From an uncultured Pseudorhodoferax sp. (GTDB lineage: Bacteria > Pseudomonadota > Gammaproteobacteria > Burkholderiales > Burkholderiaceae): a DNA stretch of 5,718 nt. Positions 1-5,718 of this stretch are shown piece by piece. Position numbers and translations under genes: made by a program. The DNA lies in contig CAJYRH010000325.1 of NCBI GenBank assembly GCA_913776795.1, forward strand, positions 1 through 5,718. Reading direction: 5' to 3'. Numbering within the stretch: the first letter of the stretch is position 1; each line of letters starts with the position of its first letter. The notes below the pieces were generated by a model. The model worked only from the letters and a program-made list of their open reading frames with translations, made no database searches and was not told the DNA's origin.

Positions 1-721
1 GCAGCGCGCAAGATTCCGCCAGCAGCCAGGCAGGCCCATGCTGCTGGGCCTGAACATCGGCAAGAACGCCGCCACGCCGACCGAGCGCGCCACCGACGAC
101 TACCTTGCAGGACTGACCGGCGTCTACCCGCACGCCGACTACGTCACGATCAACATTTCCAGCCCCAACACGCAGAACCTGCGCACGCTGCAGGCCGACG
201 CCGCGCTCGATGCACTGCTCGGCGCGCTGGCCGAGCGCCGCGCCGTGCTCGCACGCGAACACGCGACCACCCGTGCCGACGGCCGCACCCAGCTGCGCCG
301 CGTGCCCCTGTTCGTGAAGATCGCACCCGACCTGGACGAAGCCCAGGTCGCCGTGATCGCCGCCACGCTCAAGCGCTATGCGGATGCCGACAATGCCGCC
401 GACCAGCTCGGCTGGGGCCTGATCGCCACCAACACCACGCTGGCGCGCGACCGCGTGCAGGGTCTGCCGCATGCCGAGGAAACCGGCGGCCTGTCGGGTG
501 CGCCACTGCTGGCCGCCAGCAACCGCGTGATCGCCCAGCTGCGCCAGGCGCTGGGGCCGAGCTTTCCCATCATCGGCGTGGGCGGCGTGCTGAGCGCGCG
601 CGACGCGCTGACCAAGATCGAAGCCGGGGCCGACCTCGTGCAGATCTACACCGGCCTCATCTACCAGGGCCCGGCACTGGTGCGCGAAGCCGCGCAGGCG
701 ATCCGCGACCGCAAGGCCTGA
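1..721 (+). CDS. pyrD: Dihydroorotate dehydrogenase (quinone), class 2, 5'-truncated by window edge
   Basis: This enzyme oxidises dihydroorotate to orotate with FMN and passes the electrons to membrane quinone, the fourth step of de novo pyrimidine synthesis. The frame is open from base 2, so the ATG at 38 is internal; 239 residues are visible, and comparison with E. coli PyrD suggests roughly 115-120 N-terminal residues lie upstream. Visible family motifs, numbered from base 2: GLNIGKN (16-22), NISSPNT (51-57) whose second serine (54) is the class 2 catalytic base, VKIAPD (105-110), ATNTT (142-146), TGGLSG (161-166), IGVGG (191-195) and QIYTG (214-218), together the FMN and orotate site of the TIM barrel. 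A serine base, rather than cysteine, marks the quinone-dependent class. A linker of about 20 residues before VKIAPD is longer than in E. coli. The stop overlaps the next gene by one base. Identification is very secure. Confidence 0.97.
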   Translation, partial: QRARFRQQPGRPMLLGLNIGKNAATPTERATDDYLAGLTGVYPHADYVTINISSPNTQNLRTLQADAALDALLGALAERRAVLAREHATTRADGRTQLRRVPLFVKIAPDLDEAQVAVIAATLKRYADADNAADQLGWGLIATNTTLARDRVQGLPHAEETGGLSGAPLLAASNRVIAQLRQALGPSFPIIGVGGVLSARDALTKIEAGADLVQIYTGLIYQGPALVREAAQAIRDRKA

Positions 722-2118
722 TGGCGCCCGCGCCAGCCGAACCCGCCGACGGCCTGCCGGCTCCGGCCCGCTACTGGTCGATGGCCGTGATCCTGCTCGG
801 GATCGCGATCTCGGTGCTGGACGCCACGATCGTCAATCTGGCCCTGCCCGGCATCGCGCGCGACCTCAACCGGCCGGCTTCCGATGCGATCTGGATCGTC
901 AACGCCTACCAGCTCGGCGTACTGGTGCTGCTGTTGCCGTGCGCCAAGCTCGGCGACCTGCTTGGCTACCGCCGCGTGTACCTGGGCGGTGTGGCCGTGC
1001 TCCTGCTCGGCTCGCTGGGCTGCGTGCTGGCACGCGACCTGCCCACGCTGGTGGCGGCACGCGCGCTCCAGGGCATGGGTGCGGCAGGCGTCATGGGCGT
1101 CAACTCGGCCCTGGTCCGGCTGACCTATCCGCGCGCGCTGCTCGGCCGGGGCATCGCGATCAATTCCATGACCGTGGCCGTGGCCTCGGTGGCCGGGCCC
1201 AGCGTGGCCGCAGCCGTTCTTTCGGTCGCCAGCTGGTCCTGGCTGTTCGCGATCAACCTGCCGGTCGCCGCTGGGCTGCTGTTGCTTGGGGTGCGCGCGT
1301 TGCCCGCCAACCCGCTGCCGCTTGCCAAGGGTGGGCTGTCGCTGCTGGACGTGGGGCTCAATGCGGCGATGTTCGCACTGGTGTTCCTGGGGGTGGACCA
1401 GCTGGGCACCCGCGCAGGCCAGAGCGGCGTGGTCGTGCAGTCCTTGTTGCTGATCGGAGTGGGCCTCGCGGTCGGGGTGTTCTACGTCCGGCGACAGCTC
1501 GGCCAGCCCGTGCCCTTGTTCCCGGTGGACCTGCTGCGCATCCGCGTGTTTGCACTGTCCATGTGCAGTTCGGTCACGGCCTTTGCGGCGCAGATGCTGG
1601 CCAACATCGCACTGCCGTTCCTGTTGCTGGAGGGGTACGGCCGCTCGCATGTGGACACCGGGCTGCTCATCACGGCCTGGCCGCTAGGCAGCATCGTCAT
1701 GGCACCGATCGCCGGCAGGCTGATCGGCCGCGTGCAGCCTGGCCTGTTGGGTTGCGCCGGCATGTGGACCATGGCCAGCGGCCTGGCACTGCTGGCGCTG
1801 CTGCCAGCGCACCCGCAGAACGCCGACATTGCCTGGCGCATGGCACTGTGCGGCATCGGCTTCGCGCTGTTCCAGTCGCCCAACAACTACCTGATCGTGA
1901 CCTCGGCGCCGCCGCACCGCGCAGGCGGCGCCAGTGGCATGCTCGGCACGGCGCGGCTGACGGGCCAGAGCATCGGCGCGGTGCTGCTGGCCATGCTGTT
2001 CAGCCTGGCCGCGCCCCAGGCTGGCCAGGCCGGCAGCGCCAAGCTGGCGCTGGGCCTGGCGGCCACCCTGGCCGCGGGGGCCGGCCTCTTCAGCCTGCTG
2101 CGCGCGCGGCGCGCCTGA
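721..2118 (+). CDS. MFS transporter, DHA2 (EmrB/QacA-like) 14-TM drug exporter family
   Basis: This is an inner-membrane major facilitator, probably a proton-driven exporter; its substrate cannot be read from sequence. The 465 residues give about 14 hydrophobic segments (near 21-43, 58-78, 88-105, 110-135, 145-167, 171-191, 207-226, 238-256, 275-302, 312-330, 341-361, 373-395, 410-430 and 441-460), which fits the DHA2 branch. Motif D1 is LDATIVNLALP (33-43) with the TM1 aspartate at 34. Motif A is KLGDLLGYRR (76-85). RALQGMGAAGV (114-124) corresponds to motif B with its arginine. Motif C is present but degenerate: AGPSVAAAV (158-166) keeps Gly-Pro and lacks the usual second Gly-Gly. The ATG at 721 overlaps the pyrD TGA (TGATG) and has AAGG four bases upstream, so coupled translation with pyrD is likely. 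It could be assigned to several drug or metabolite exporter subfamilies. Confidence 0.92.
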   Translation: MAPAPAEPADGLPAPARYWSMAVILLGIAISVLDATIVNLALPGIARDLNRPASDAIWIVNAYQLGVLVLLLPCAKLGDLLGYRRVYLGGVAVLLLGSLGCVLARDLPTLVAARALQGMGAAGVMGVNSALVRLTYPRALLGRGIAINSMTVAVASVAGPSVAAAVLSVASWSWLFAINLPVAAGLLLLGVRALPANPLPLAKGGLSLLDVGLNAAMFALVFLGVDQLGTRAGQSGVVVQSLLLIGVGLAVGVFYVRRQLGQPVPLFPVDLLRIRVFALSMCSSVTAFAAQMLANIALPFLLLEGYGRSHVDTGLLITAWPLGSIVMAPIAGRLIGRVQPGLLGCAGMWTMASGLALLALLPAHPQNADIAWRMALCGIGFALFQSPNNYLIVTSAPPHRAGGASGMLGTARLTGQSIGAVLLAMLFSLAAPQAGQAGSAKLALGLAATLAAGAGLFSLLRARRA

Positions 2119-2172
2119 CTGCTGCGGCCATCGCCGACAGGCTGCCGCCCGTCGGTGCGCAGCCGCGGCATG

Positions 2173-2192
2173 GCACCGGCGGCGGCCGGTGC
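2173..2192 (+). terminator. Perfect 8-bp GC-rich hairpin, possible terminator or 3' stabiliser
   Basis: GCACCGGC (2173-2180) and GCCGGTGC (2185-2192) are exact reverse complements around the 4-base loop GGCG. The hairpin lies 55 bases after the exporter stop. It would be very stable in RNA, but it is followed by GCGGCCTAGAC and not by a run of T, so it is not a standard intrinsic terminator. It could be a factor-dependent end, an mRNA-stabilising structure or a DNA-level operator; GC-rich DNA also makes such stems by chance. Confidence 0.3.
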
Positions 2193-2196
2193 GGCC

Positions 2197-2202
2197 TAGA
2201 CT
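2197..2202 (+). promoter_or_regulatory. Candidate -10 box for the small downstream gene
   Basis: TAGACT matches the sigma-70 -10 consensus TATAAT at four of six positions, including the critical first T, second A and final T. It sits about 28 bases before the ATG at 2230, which would give a short leader. No good -35 hexamer is present at 16-18 bases upstream, where the GC hairpin lies. This is a weak prediction. Confidence 0.3.
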
Positions 2203-2229
2203 GCGCCCCTTGCTCCATCCGGACCCGCC

Positions 2230-2619
2230 ATGCTGCCCCTCGTCCGCGCCAACGTGCTCGTGCTCAAGACCTCGGCCGTCCCGCGCTGGAAGCGCAGCAG
2301 CCACGACACGCTGGACGACTCCCTGCAGCGCCTGACCATGGCGTGGATGAAGGCACTGCCCGCACCGCTGCGGCCACACGCGTGCGCACGCCGTCACCCG
2401 CGGGTGCTCAACAACATCGCCGCGCTCTGGGGCCTGCCGCTGCGCTGCCTCGACTACCTCGACGAACTGCAAACCGACCGCCGTGGCAACCGGCAGGGCT
2501 TCGGCCAGGACGTGTCGATGGAGCTGCTGCGCCTGCGCGCCCGCCGCGTGGCGCTGGTGTCTGCGGCGCGGCAGCTGCCGGCGCCCGACTTCCCCGTCAC
2601 CCAGCCCATGCCGATGTGA
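2230..2619 (+). CDS. Small basic protein of unknown function
   Basis: A 129-residue protein that I cannot assign a function. It has no signal peptide or membrane segment and is rich in Arg, so it is probably cytoplasmic. Its most family-like part is residues 55-103: an RHPRVLNNIAALWG segment (55-68), a Leu/Asp-rich LDYLDELQTDRRG stretch (74-86), GNRQGFGQDV (86-95) and a helix MELLRLRARR (97-106). From memory this resembles a short Burkholderiales family with a pattern like (Y/H)PR-N-LA-W, DDL--D-RGG--GFP, ELLRLR; this has not been searched. The N-terminal 40 residues look less conserved, and ATG codons at residues 37 and 40 are alternative starts. No clear Shine-Dalgarno sequence precedes 2230. 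It faces the FAD oxidoreductase gene tail to tail with a 12-base gap. Codon use matches the neighbours, which supports a real gene. Confidence 0.7.
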   Translation: MLPLVRANVLVLKTSAVPRWKRSSHDTLDDSLQRLTMAWMKALPAPLRPHACARRHPRVLNNIAALWGLPLRCLDYLDELQTDRRGNRQGFGQDVSMELLRLRARRVALVSAARQLPAPDFPVTQPMPM

Positions 2620-2631
2620 GCGCTGCGGCCC

Positions 2632-3747
2632 TCAGCCTGCCTGCAGCATCTGTGCCACCTGCTCGCCGATGGCCAGCGAACTCGTGAGGCCCGGAGATTC
2701 GATGCCGAACAGGTTGACGAGCCCCGGCACGCCGTGCTCCGCAGGGCCCTGCAGCACGAAGTCATGCGCCGGCTCATGCGGCGCCTGGATCTTGGGGCGC
2801 ATGCCGGAGTAGCCGGGCTGCAGCGCGCCATCGGGCAGGCCCGGCCAGTACTTGCGCACCTCGGCATAGAAGCCGTCGCCACGGCGCGGATCGACCACCA
2901 GGTCGTCCGGATCGTCCACCCACTGCACATCGGGGCCGAACTTGGCCTGCCCGCCCAGGTCCAGCGTGAGGTGCACGCCCAGGCCCGCGGCCTCGGGCGC
3001 CGGATAGATCAGCCGCGTGAATGGCGCGCGGCCTGCCAGCGTGAAGTAGTTGCCCTTGGCGAAGTGGCTGGGCGGCACGTGCCGCGGGTCCAGCCCCTCG
3101 AACCGCAGCGCCAGCGCCTGGGCCGACAGGCCGGCCGCATTGACCACGGTGCTTGCCAGCAGTTCGGTGCCGTCGGCCATGGTCAGCAGCATGCCCTCTG
3201 GCGTCCGACGCGCCCGGGCGCATCCGGTGTTCAATGCCACGAGGCCGCCCGCGTTCTCGACATCGCCCTGCAGCGCGAGCATCAGCCCATGGCTGTCGAC
3301 GATGCCGGTGGAGGGCGACAGGATGGCCGCCGTGCAGCGCAGCTGCGGCTCCAGCGCCAGCGCCTCGGCGGCCGACAGCAGCACCAGGTCGTCCACGCCG
3401 TTGGCCGCGGCTTTGGCGACGATGCCTTGCAGCTGCGCCACCTGGGCGTCGTCCGTCGCCACGATGAGCTTGCCGCAACGGCTGTGGTCGATGCCGCGCT
3501 CTGCGCAATAGGCGTACAGCAGCGCCTTTCCGCGCACGCACAGCTGCGCCTTGAGCGAGCCGGCTGCGTAGTAGATGCCGGCATGGATGACCTCGCTGTT
3601 GCGCGAGCTGGTGCCGGTGCCGATGGCCTCTGCCGCCTCCAGAACAAGGAGCTCGCGCCCGGCGAAGGCCGGCGAGATCGCCAGCGCGCGCGCCACCGCC
3701 AGGCCGACCACACCGGCGCCGATGACCACTGCGTCGATGCGGTCCAT
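2632..3747 (-). CDS. FAD-dependent oxidoreductase, L-2-hydroxyglutarate dehydrogenase (LhgO/L2HGDH)-like
   Basis: A 371-residue flavoprotein of the DAO/GlpD fold, most like L-2-hydroxyglutarate dehydrogenase/oxidase, which converts L-2-hydroxyglutarate to 2-oxoglutarate and passes electrons to quinone or oxygen. The Rossmann dinucleotide loop is [13 protein letters not shown] (7-19), with the ribose-binding acid in LVLEA (34-38). The diagnostic block [14 protein letters not shown] (47-60), then [11 protein letters not shown] (63-73) and CGKLIVA (91-97), closely follows the L2HGDH pattern. Further matches are TGIVDSHG (147-154), VVNAAGLSA (201-209), [18 protein letters not shown] (247-266) and a C-terminal FAD loop [11 protein letters not shown] (351-361). 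It is about 50 residues shorter than E. coli LhgO and differs at two positions in the active-site block. The start at 3747 overlaps the stop of the upstream gene (TGATG on the minus strand), so translation is likely coupled. The exact substrate is unproven. Confidence 0.88.
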   Translation of the reverse strand: MDRIDAVVIGAGVVGLAVARALAISPAFAGRELLVLEAAEAIGTGTSSRNSEVIHAGIYYAAGSLKAQLCVRGKALLYAYCAERGIDHSRCGKLIVATDDAQVAQLQGIVAKAAANGVDDLVLLSAAEALALEPQLRCTAAILSPSTGIVDSHGLMLALQGDVENAGGLVALNTGCARARRTPEGMLLTMADGTELLASTVVNAAGLSAQALALRFEGLDPRHVPPSHFAKGNYFTLAGRAPFTRLIYPAPEAAGLGVHLTLDLGGQAKFGPDVQWVDDPDDLVVDPRRGDGFYAEVRKYWPGLPDGALQPGYSGMRPKIQAPHEPAHDFVLQGPAEHGVPGLVNLFGIESPGLTSSLAIGEQVAQMLQAG

Positions 3748-4595
3748 CACAGCCCCCGCGGGTCGGTGGCCAGCAGCATCCCGACGAGCGAGCGCAGGTG
3801 CGCCTTCAAGGGTTCGGCGCCGGTGTGCAGGGCCAGCGTGTTCTCGTCCATGTAAAGCCTGCGGTTGATCTCCAGCTGCACGCTGTGGCGCTGCTGCGCC
3901 GGGTCGCCGTAGCGGCGCACGAGTTCGACGCCCTTGTACGGGTGGTTGTGCGCCACGTCGTAGCCCAGGCTGCGCAGGTGTTCGACGACGCGGGCGGACA
4001 CGGCCGCCGAGGCGGTGCTGCCATCGCGGTCGCCGACCACGAAATCCGCGTGCGCCAACCCCGGAAAGTCGGTCGCGAAGCGCGAGGCGACGGCCGGCAT
4101 GGAATGGCAGTTGACGTGCAGGCTGTAGCCATGTCGTGCGTGCGCCGCGTCGATGGCAGCCTTGACCGCCGCGTGGTAGGGCTGCCAGCAGCGGGCGATG
4201 CGGGCCTGCACCTCGGCCACGGACAGCTTGCGCGCATACAGCGGGGTGCCCTCGTCGGTGGTGCGCCAGATCAGGCCCTTGCCCAGGCGGACCTTGGACA
4301 GCACGCGCGCGTCCGTCGCCACGGGGCCTGGCCATGGCGCATCCAGCAGCGCCTGGTCGATCTCGGTCACGTCGCGGTTGGCATCCAGGTAGCTGCGCGG
4401 GAACAGCGCCTCGACCCAGGCCACGCCGAGCGAGGGCGCGAAATCGTAGAGCTTCTCGACGTGCGTGTCCTCGGCACGGCGCAGCACCAGCGGGTCGCAG
4501 GCATGGTCGAAGTCGGCCGGATAGACCGTGCCGCTGTGCGGGGAATCGAGAACCAGCGGGGTGGTCCCCGCGGCGGTGAGGAGGGCGGCGGACAT
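3747..4595 (-). CDS. N-formylglutamate amidohydrolase family protein
   Basis: A 282-residue member of the N-formylglutamate amidohydrolase (HutG-type) family, zinc-dependent hydrolases that release formate from N-formyl-L-glutamate; some relatives act on other N-acyl or amide substrates. Motifs in order: LVLDSPHSG (14-22), [12 protein letters not shown] (39-50) carrying the acid and His expected to bind metal, [16 protein letters not shown] (65-80), [16 protein letters not shown] (105-120), HVNCHSM (160-166), [11 protein letters not shown] (186-196), [16 protein letters not shown] (217-232) and [15 protein letters not shown] (237-251). Length is typical for the family. The frame is open back to an ATG at 4712, but those 39 extra residues are low-complexity and precede the family N terminus, so the ATG at 4595 is preferred even though it lacks an obvious Shine-Dalgarno. 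The gene heads a two-gene unit with the FAD oxidoreductase. No histidine-degradation genes are visible, so use of the name hutG is not justified. Confidence 0.9.
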   Translation of the reverse strand: MSAALLTAAGTTPLVLDSPHSGTVYPADFDHACDPLVLRRAEDTHVEKLYDFAPSLGVAWVEALFPRSYLDANRDVTEIDQALLDAPWPGPVATDARVLSKVRLGKGLIWRTTDEGTPLYARKLSVAEVQARIARCWQPYHAAVKAAIDAAHARHGYSLHVNCHSMPAVASRFATDFPGLAHADFVVGDRDGSTASAAVSARVVEHLRSLGYDVAHNHPYKGVELVRRYGDPAQQRHSVQLEINRRLYMDENTLALHTGAEPLKAHLRSLVGMLLATDPRGL

Positions 4596-4682
4596 GGGCG
4601 CAGATTGTGCAGCAGAGCGCCACGTCGCCCTGCCCGCTCCCGCCTCGGCCTGCCGTCCTACGGCCACGGAACCAAACATGGA

Positions 4683-4692
4683 ATACTTGTAT
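4683..4692. promoter_or_regulatory. Short palindrome, candidate operator
   Basis: ATACTTGTAT is a 4+4 inverted repeat around TT, inside the AT-rich patch of the divergent promoter region. The flanks GGA and CC extend it imperfectly (GGAATAC / GTATCC, one bulged base). Its location between two divergent genes would suit a dimeric regulator, but a 10-base palindrome can occur by chance and no regulator gene is in the window. Confidence 0.3.
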
Positions 4693-4738
4693 CCGTCAAG
4701 CGGGGCCCGCACCGGGATGTCCTGTCGTACACATTGGT

Positions 4739-4743
4739 GAAGG
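4739..4743 (+). promoter_or_regulatory. Ribosome binding site deciding the GST start
   Basis: GAAGG ends four bases before the ATG at 4748. This fixes the start, since the frame is open upstream to an ATG at 4607 whose extra 47 residues are Pro/Arg-rich and not part of the GST fold. Confidence 0.65.
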
Positions 4744-4747
4744 TTCC

Positions 4748-5476
4748 ATGATCGAGTTGCACTACTGGCCGACGCCCAACGGATGGACCTGCTCCATCAT
4801 GTTGGAGGAGTGCGGGCTACCCTACCGCATGGTGCCGGTCAACATCGGCCGCGGCGAGCAGTTCACGCCAGAGTTCGTGGCCTTGATCAATCCGCACCAC
4901 AGGATGCCGGCCCTCATCGATCCGGAGCCCCTGGGCGGGGGCGACCCCATGCACATCGGCGAGGCCGGTGCCATCCTGGTCTACCTCGCAGGCAAGACGG
5001 GGCGCTTCCTGCCGACAGACAGCATGGCCCGGCTCCAGGCGCTCCAGTGGCTGATGTGGCAGGTCGGCGGATTGGGACCCATGACAGGGCAGAACAGCCA
5101 TTTCCTCCAGTACGCCAGCGAGCAGGTTCCCTACGCGATCACCCGCTACGGCAACGAGTTGCGCCGCCTTTACGGCGTGCTGGACCGCCAGCTGGGCAAG
5201 ACCGGCAGCCATGTGGCCGGCGCCGAGTTCTCGATCGCCGACATCGCCATCCTGCCCTGGATCCGCATGCACAACGCGCTGCGCATCGACCTGTCCGCCT
5301 TCGCCCACATCGGCCGCTGGTACCAGGCCATGCTGGCACGGCCCGGCGTGCAACGCGGCCTGGCCCTGGGCCGTGAGCTGCGCGCGCCCGTGCTCAGCGA
5401 GTCCGCCCGGGAGGCCTTGTTCGGCAGCGGCTCCGGCGCGCCGGGCGCGGCGGCCCCGCGGGCGGGAACCGACTAG
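4748..5476 (+). CDS. Glutathione S-transferase, YfcG/Ure2p-like (Nu class)
   Basis: A 242-residue cytosolic GST with an N-terminal thioredoxin fold (about 1-85) and a helical C-terminal domain (about 93-210). It matches E. coli YfcG, a disulfide-bond oxidoreductase that binds glutathione or its disulfide without a catalytic Tyr, Ser or Cys. PTPNGW (8-13) keeps Thr9 and Asn11, at the same numbering as the key YfcG residues. HRMPALID (51-58) provides the cis-proline that contacts glutathione, [15 protein letters not shown] (71-85) is the strand-turn-helix that normally carries Glu-Ser, and [21 protein letters not shown] (99-119), PYAITRY (128-134) and [11 protein letters not shown] (161-171, N-capping box) are in the second domain. 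Oddly, the Ser after Glu72 is Ala73. A 25-30 residue Gly/Ala-rich tail extends beyond YfcG length. The start is set by GAAGG at 4739. The gene stands alone, divergent from the amidohydrolase and convergent with lolD. Confidence 0.93.
   Translation: MIELHYWPTPNGWTCSIMLEECGLPYRMVPVNIGRGEQFTPEFVALINPHHRMPALIDPEPLGGGDPMHIGEAGAILVYLAGKTGRFLPTDSMARLQALQWLMWQVGGLGPMTGQNSHFLQYASEQVPYAITRYGNELRRLYGVLDRQLGKTGSHVAGAEFSIADIAILPWIRMHNALRIDLSAFAHIGRWYQAMLARPGVQRGLALGRELRAPVLSESAREALFGSGSGAPGAAAPRAGTD
5473..5476. other. Shared CTAG carrying the stop codons of two convergent genes
   Basis: The plus-strand GST ends with TAG at 5474-5476, and the minus-strand lolD ends with TAG read from 5475 to 5473. Both stops lie in the one palindrome CTAG, so the coding regions overlap by two bases (the stop triplets share 5474-5475) and leave no room for a terminator between them. 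Confidence 0.9.
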
Positions 5477-5718
5477 GCGCCCTGCGTGCCCAGCACGCCG
5501 CGGTTCAGCCGCAGCAGCCGGCCGCAGCGCGCGGCCAGGGACTCGTCGTGCGTGACCACGATGAAGGCCGTGCCGTGCTCGCGTGCGAGCCGCAGCATCA
5601 TCCCGAAGACGGCCTCGGCCGTGCCGCGGTCCAGGTTGCCGGTAGGCTCGTCGGCCAGCACGCAGCGCGGCGCGCCGACCAGCGCCCGCGCAATGGCCAC
5701 GCGCTGGCGCTCGCCGCC
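5473..5718 (-). CDS. lolD: Lipoprotein-releasing ABC transporter ATP-binding subunit LolD, N-terminal part beyond window
   Basis: Only the last 81 residues are visible; the coding strand enters from the right edge, with codons 5718-5701 reading GGERQR, the end of the LSGG ABC signature. The GTG at 5700 is an internal valine, not a start. Then follow VAIARAL (7-13), the Walker B block [12 protein letters not shown] (19-30) with catalytic Glu24 and D-loop, and the switch histidine in VVTHD (54-58). The wording [24 protein letters not shown] and GTAF-VVTHD follows E. coli LolD closely. LolD powers LolCE at the inner membrane to release lipoproteins to the carrier LolA. A MacB-type or FtsE-type ATPase of the same superfamily is the main alternative; a lolC/lolE gene just upstream on the minus strand, outside this window, would settle it. 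Its end abuts the convergent GST. Confidence 0.85.
   Translation of the reverse strand, partial: GGERQRVAIARALVGAPRCVLADEPTGNLDRGTAEAVFGMMLRLAREHGTAFIVVTHDESLAARCGRLLRLNRGVLGTQGA

Larger units (their letters stand above)
2119..2229. other. Intergenic gap with hairpins between exporter and small gene
   Basis: This 111-base spacer holds no credible ORF. It contains a potential stem CGCCGAC/GTCGGTG (2132-2138 with 2151-2157, one G-U pair) that competes with GGCTGC/GCAGCC (2140-2145 with 2159-2164), followed by a perfect 8-bp stem at 2173-2192. No T tract follows any of them. The spacer probably combines the 3' end of the pyrD-exporter transcript with the promoter of the next gene. Confidence 0.5.
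4596..4747. promoter_or_regulatory. Divergent promoter region between amidohydrolase and GST genes
   Basis: This 152-base non-coding gap separates two genes read in opposite directions, so it must hold promoters for both. A patch near 4669-4700 is clearly richer in A/T than the rest and is the best place for promoter or operator DNA. Candidate elements are weak: on the minus strand TTGACG (4699-4694) resembles a -35 but the hexamer 17 bases on (TTTGGT) is a poor -10; on the plus strand AATACT (4682-4687) resembles a -10 without a -35. I do not assign exact boxes. Confidence 0.55.

Noticed and set aside
661..1650. Minus-strand open frame of 329 codons opposite the exporter
   Set aside because: Its translation is a His/Gln/Arg-rich antisense of hydrophobic membrane segments; there is no family signature.
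2620..2631. Bidirectional terminator between the small gene and the FAD oxidoreductase
   Set aside because: The gap is 12 bases with no inverted repeat and no T tract.
939..2687. Long plus-strand open frame (582 codons) overlapping the exporter and the small gene
   Set aside because: It is out of frame with a clear MFS protein, its translation is Arg/Gly/Ala/Pro-rich without motifs, and it is the expected by-product of high GC.
2734..3855. Plus-strand open frame of 373 codons opposite the FAD oxidoreductase
   Set aside because: The other strand carries a full set of FAD-enzyme motifs; this frame is Arg/Gln-rich antisense.
2632..4623. A 663-residue minus-strand fusion: the FAD oxidoreductase frame stays open across the whole amidohydrolase gene
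   Set aside because: The first 292 residues are an alternative-frame reading of the amidohydrolase and carry no motifs; the FAD enzyme's natural start at 3747 directly precedes its Rossmann loop.
4671..4699. Sigma-70 promoter for the amidohydrolase using TTGACG as -35
   Set aside because: The -35 is good, but hexamers at 16-18 bases spacing are poor -10 matches, so I did not list it as a promoter.
4596..4712. N-terminal extension of the amidohydrolase to an ATG at 4712
   Set aside because: The 39 added residues lie before the family N terminus, are low-complexity and would cover the divergent promoter region.
4607..4747. N-terminal extension of the GST to an ATG at 4607
   Set aside because: The extra 47 residues are Pro/Arg-rich, and a Shine-Dalgarno sequence sits correctly before the ATG at 4748, which gives YfcG-like residue numbering.
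3798..4751. Plus-strand open frame of 317 codons opposite the amidohydrolase
   Set aside because: Antisense to a well-supported enzyme, with no recognisable domain.
1..5718. Mobile elements, CRISPR arrays, tRNA or rRNA genes, toxin-antitoxin or defence genes
   Set aside because: No transposase or integrase motifs, no regularly spaced repeats, no tRNA- or rRNA-like sequence, and no defence-gene domains were seen; every sizeable stretch is accounted for by ordinary genes.

Overview
The window is GC-rich chromosomal DNA with G/C-heavy third codon positions. The encoded proteins (class 2 dihydroorotate dehydrogenase, LolD-type ATPase, Nu-class glutathione transferase) point to a proteobacterium. 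The PyrD wording and the small unknown protein look most like Burkholderiales, probably Comamonadaceae. That placement is recalled from family sequences and has not been searched.

Layout: (1) 1-721, plus strand, the C-terminal two thirds of pyrD. (2) 721-2118, plus strand, a 14-TM DHA2-type MFS exporter whose ATG overlaps the pyrD stop in TGATG. (3) 2119-2229, a non-coding gap with hairpins and a possible -10 box. (4) 2230-2619, plus strand, a small basic protein of unknown function. (5) 4595-2632, minus strand, a two-gene unit: an N-formylglutamate amidohydrolase-family protein followed by a FAD oxidoreductase of the L-2-hydroxyglutarate dehydrogenase type, also joined through TGATG. (6) 4596-4747, a divergent intergenic region with an AT-rich patch holding a short palindrome. 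(7) 4748-5476, plus strand, a YfcG-like glutathione S-transferase. (8) 5718-5473, minus strand, the C-terminal part of lolD, convergent with the GST; both stop codons lie in one CTAG.

How the genes fit together: pyrD makes orotate for pyrimidine synthesis, and the exporter behind it is probably co-translated but its cargo is unknown. The minus-strand pair could feed glutamate and 2-oxoglutarate pools, by deformylation of formylglutamate and oxidation of 2-hydroxyglutarate, although neither substrate is proven by sequence. The GST is likely a thiol/disulfide or detoxification enzyme with its own promoter. LolD belongs to the outer-membrane lipoprotein release complex encoded beyond the right edge.

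I see no mobile element, CRISPR array, tRNA, rRNA or defence system. The window reads as compact housekeeping and accessory metabolism. The points most worth checking are the deviant residues in the FAD enzyme and the GST, the pairing of the two minus-strand genes, and the small unknown protein.
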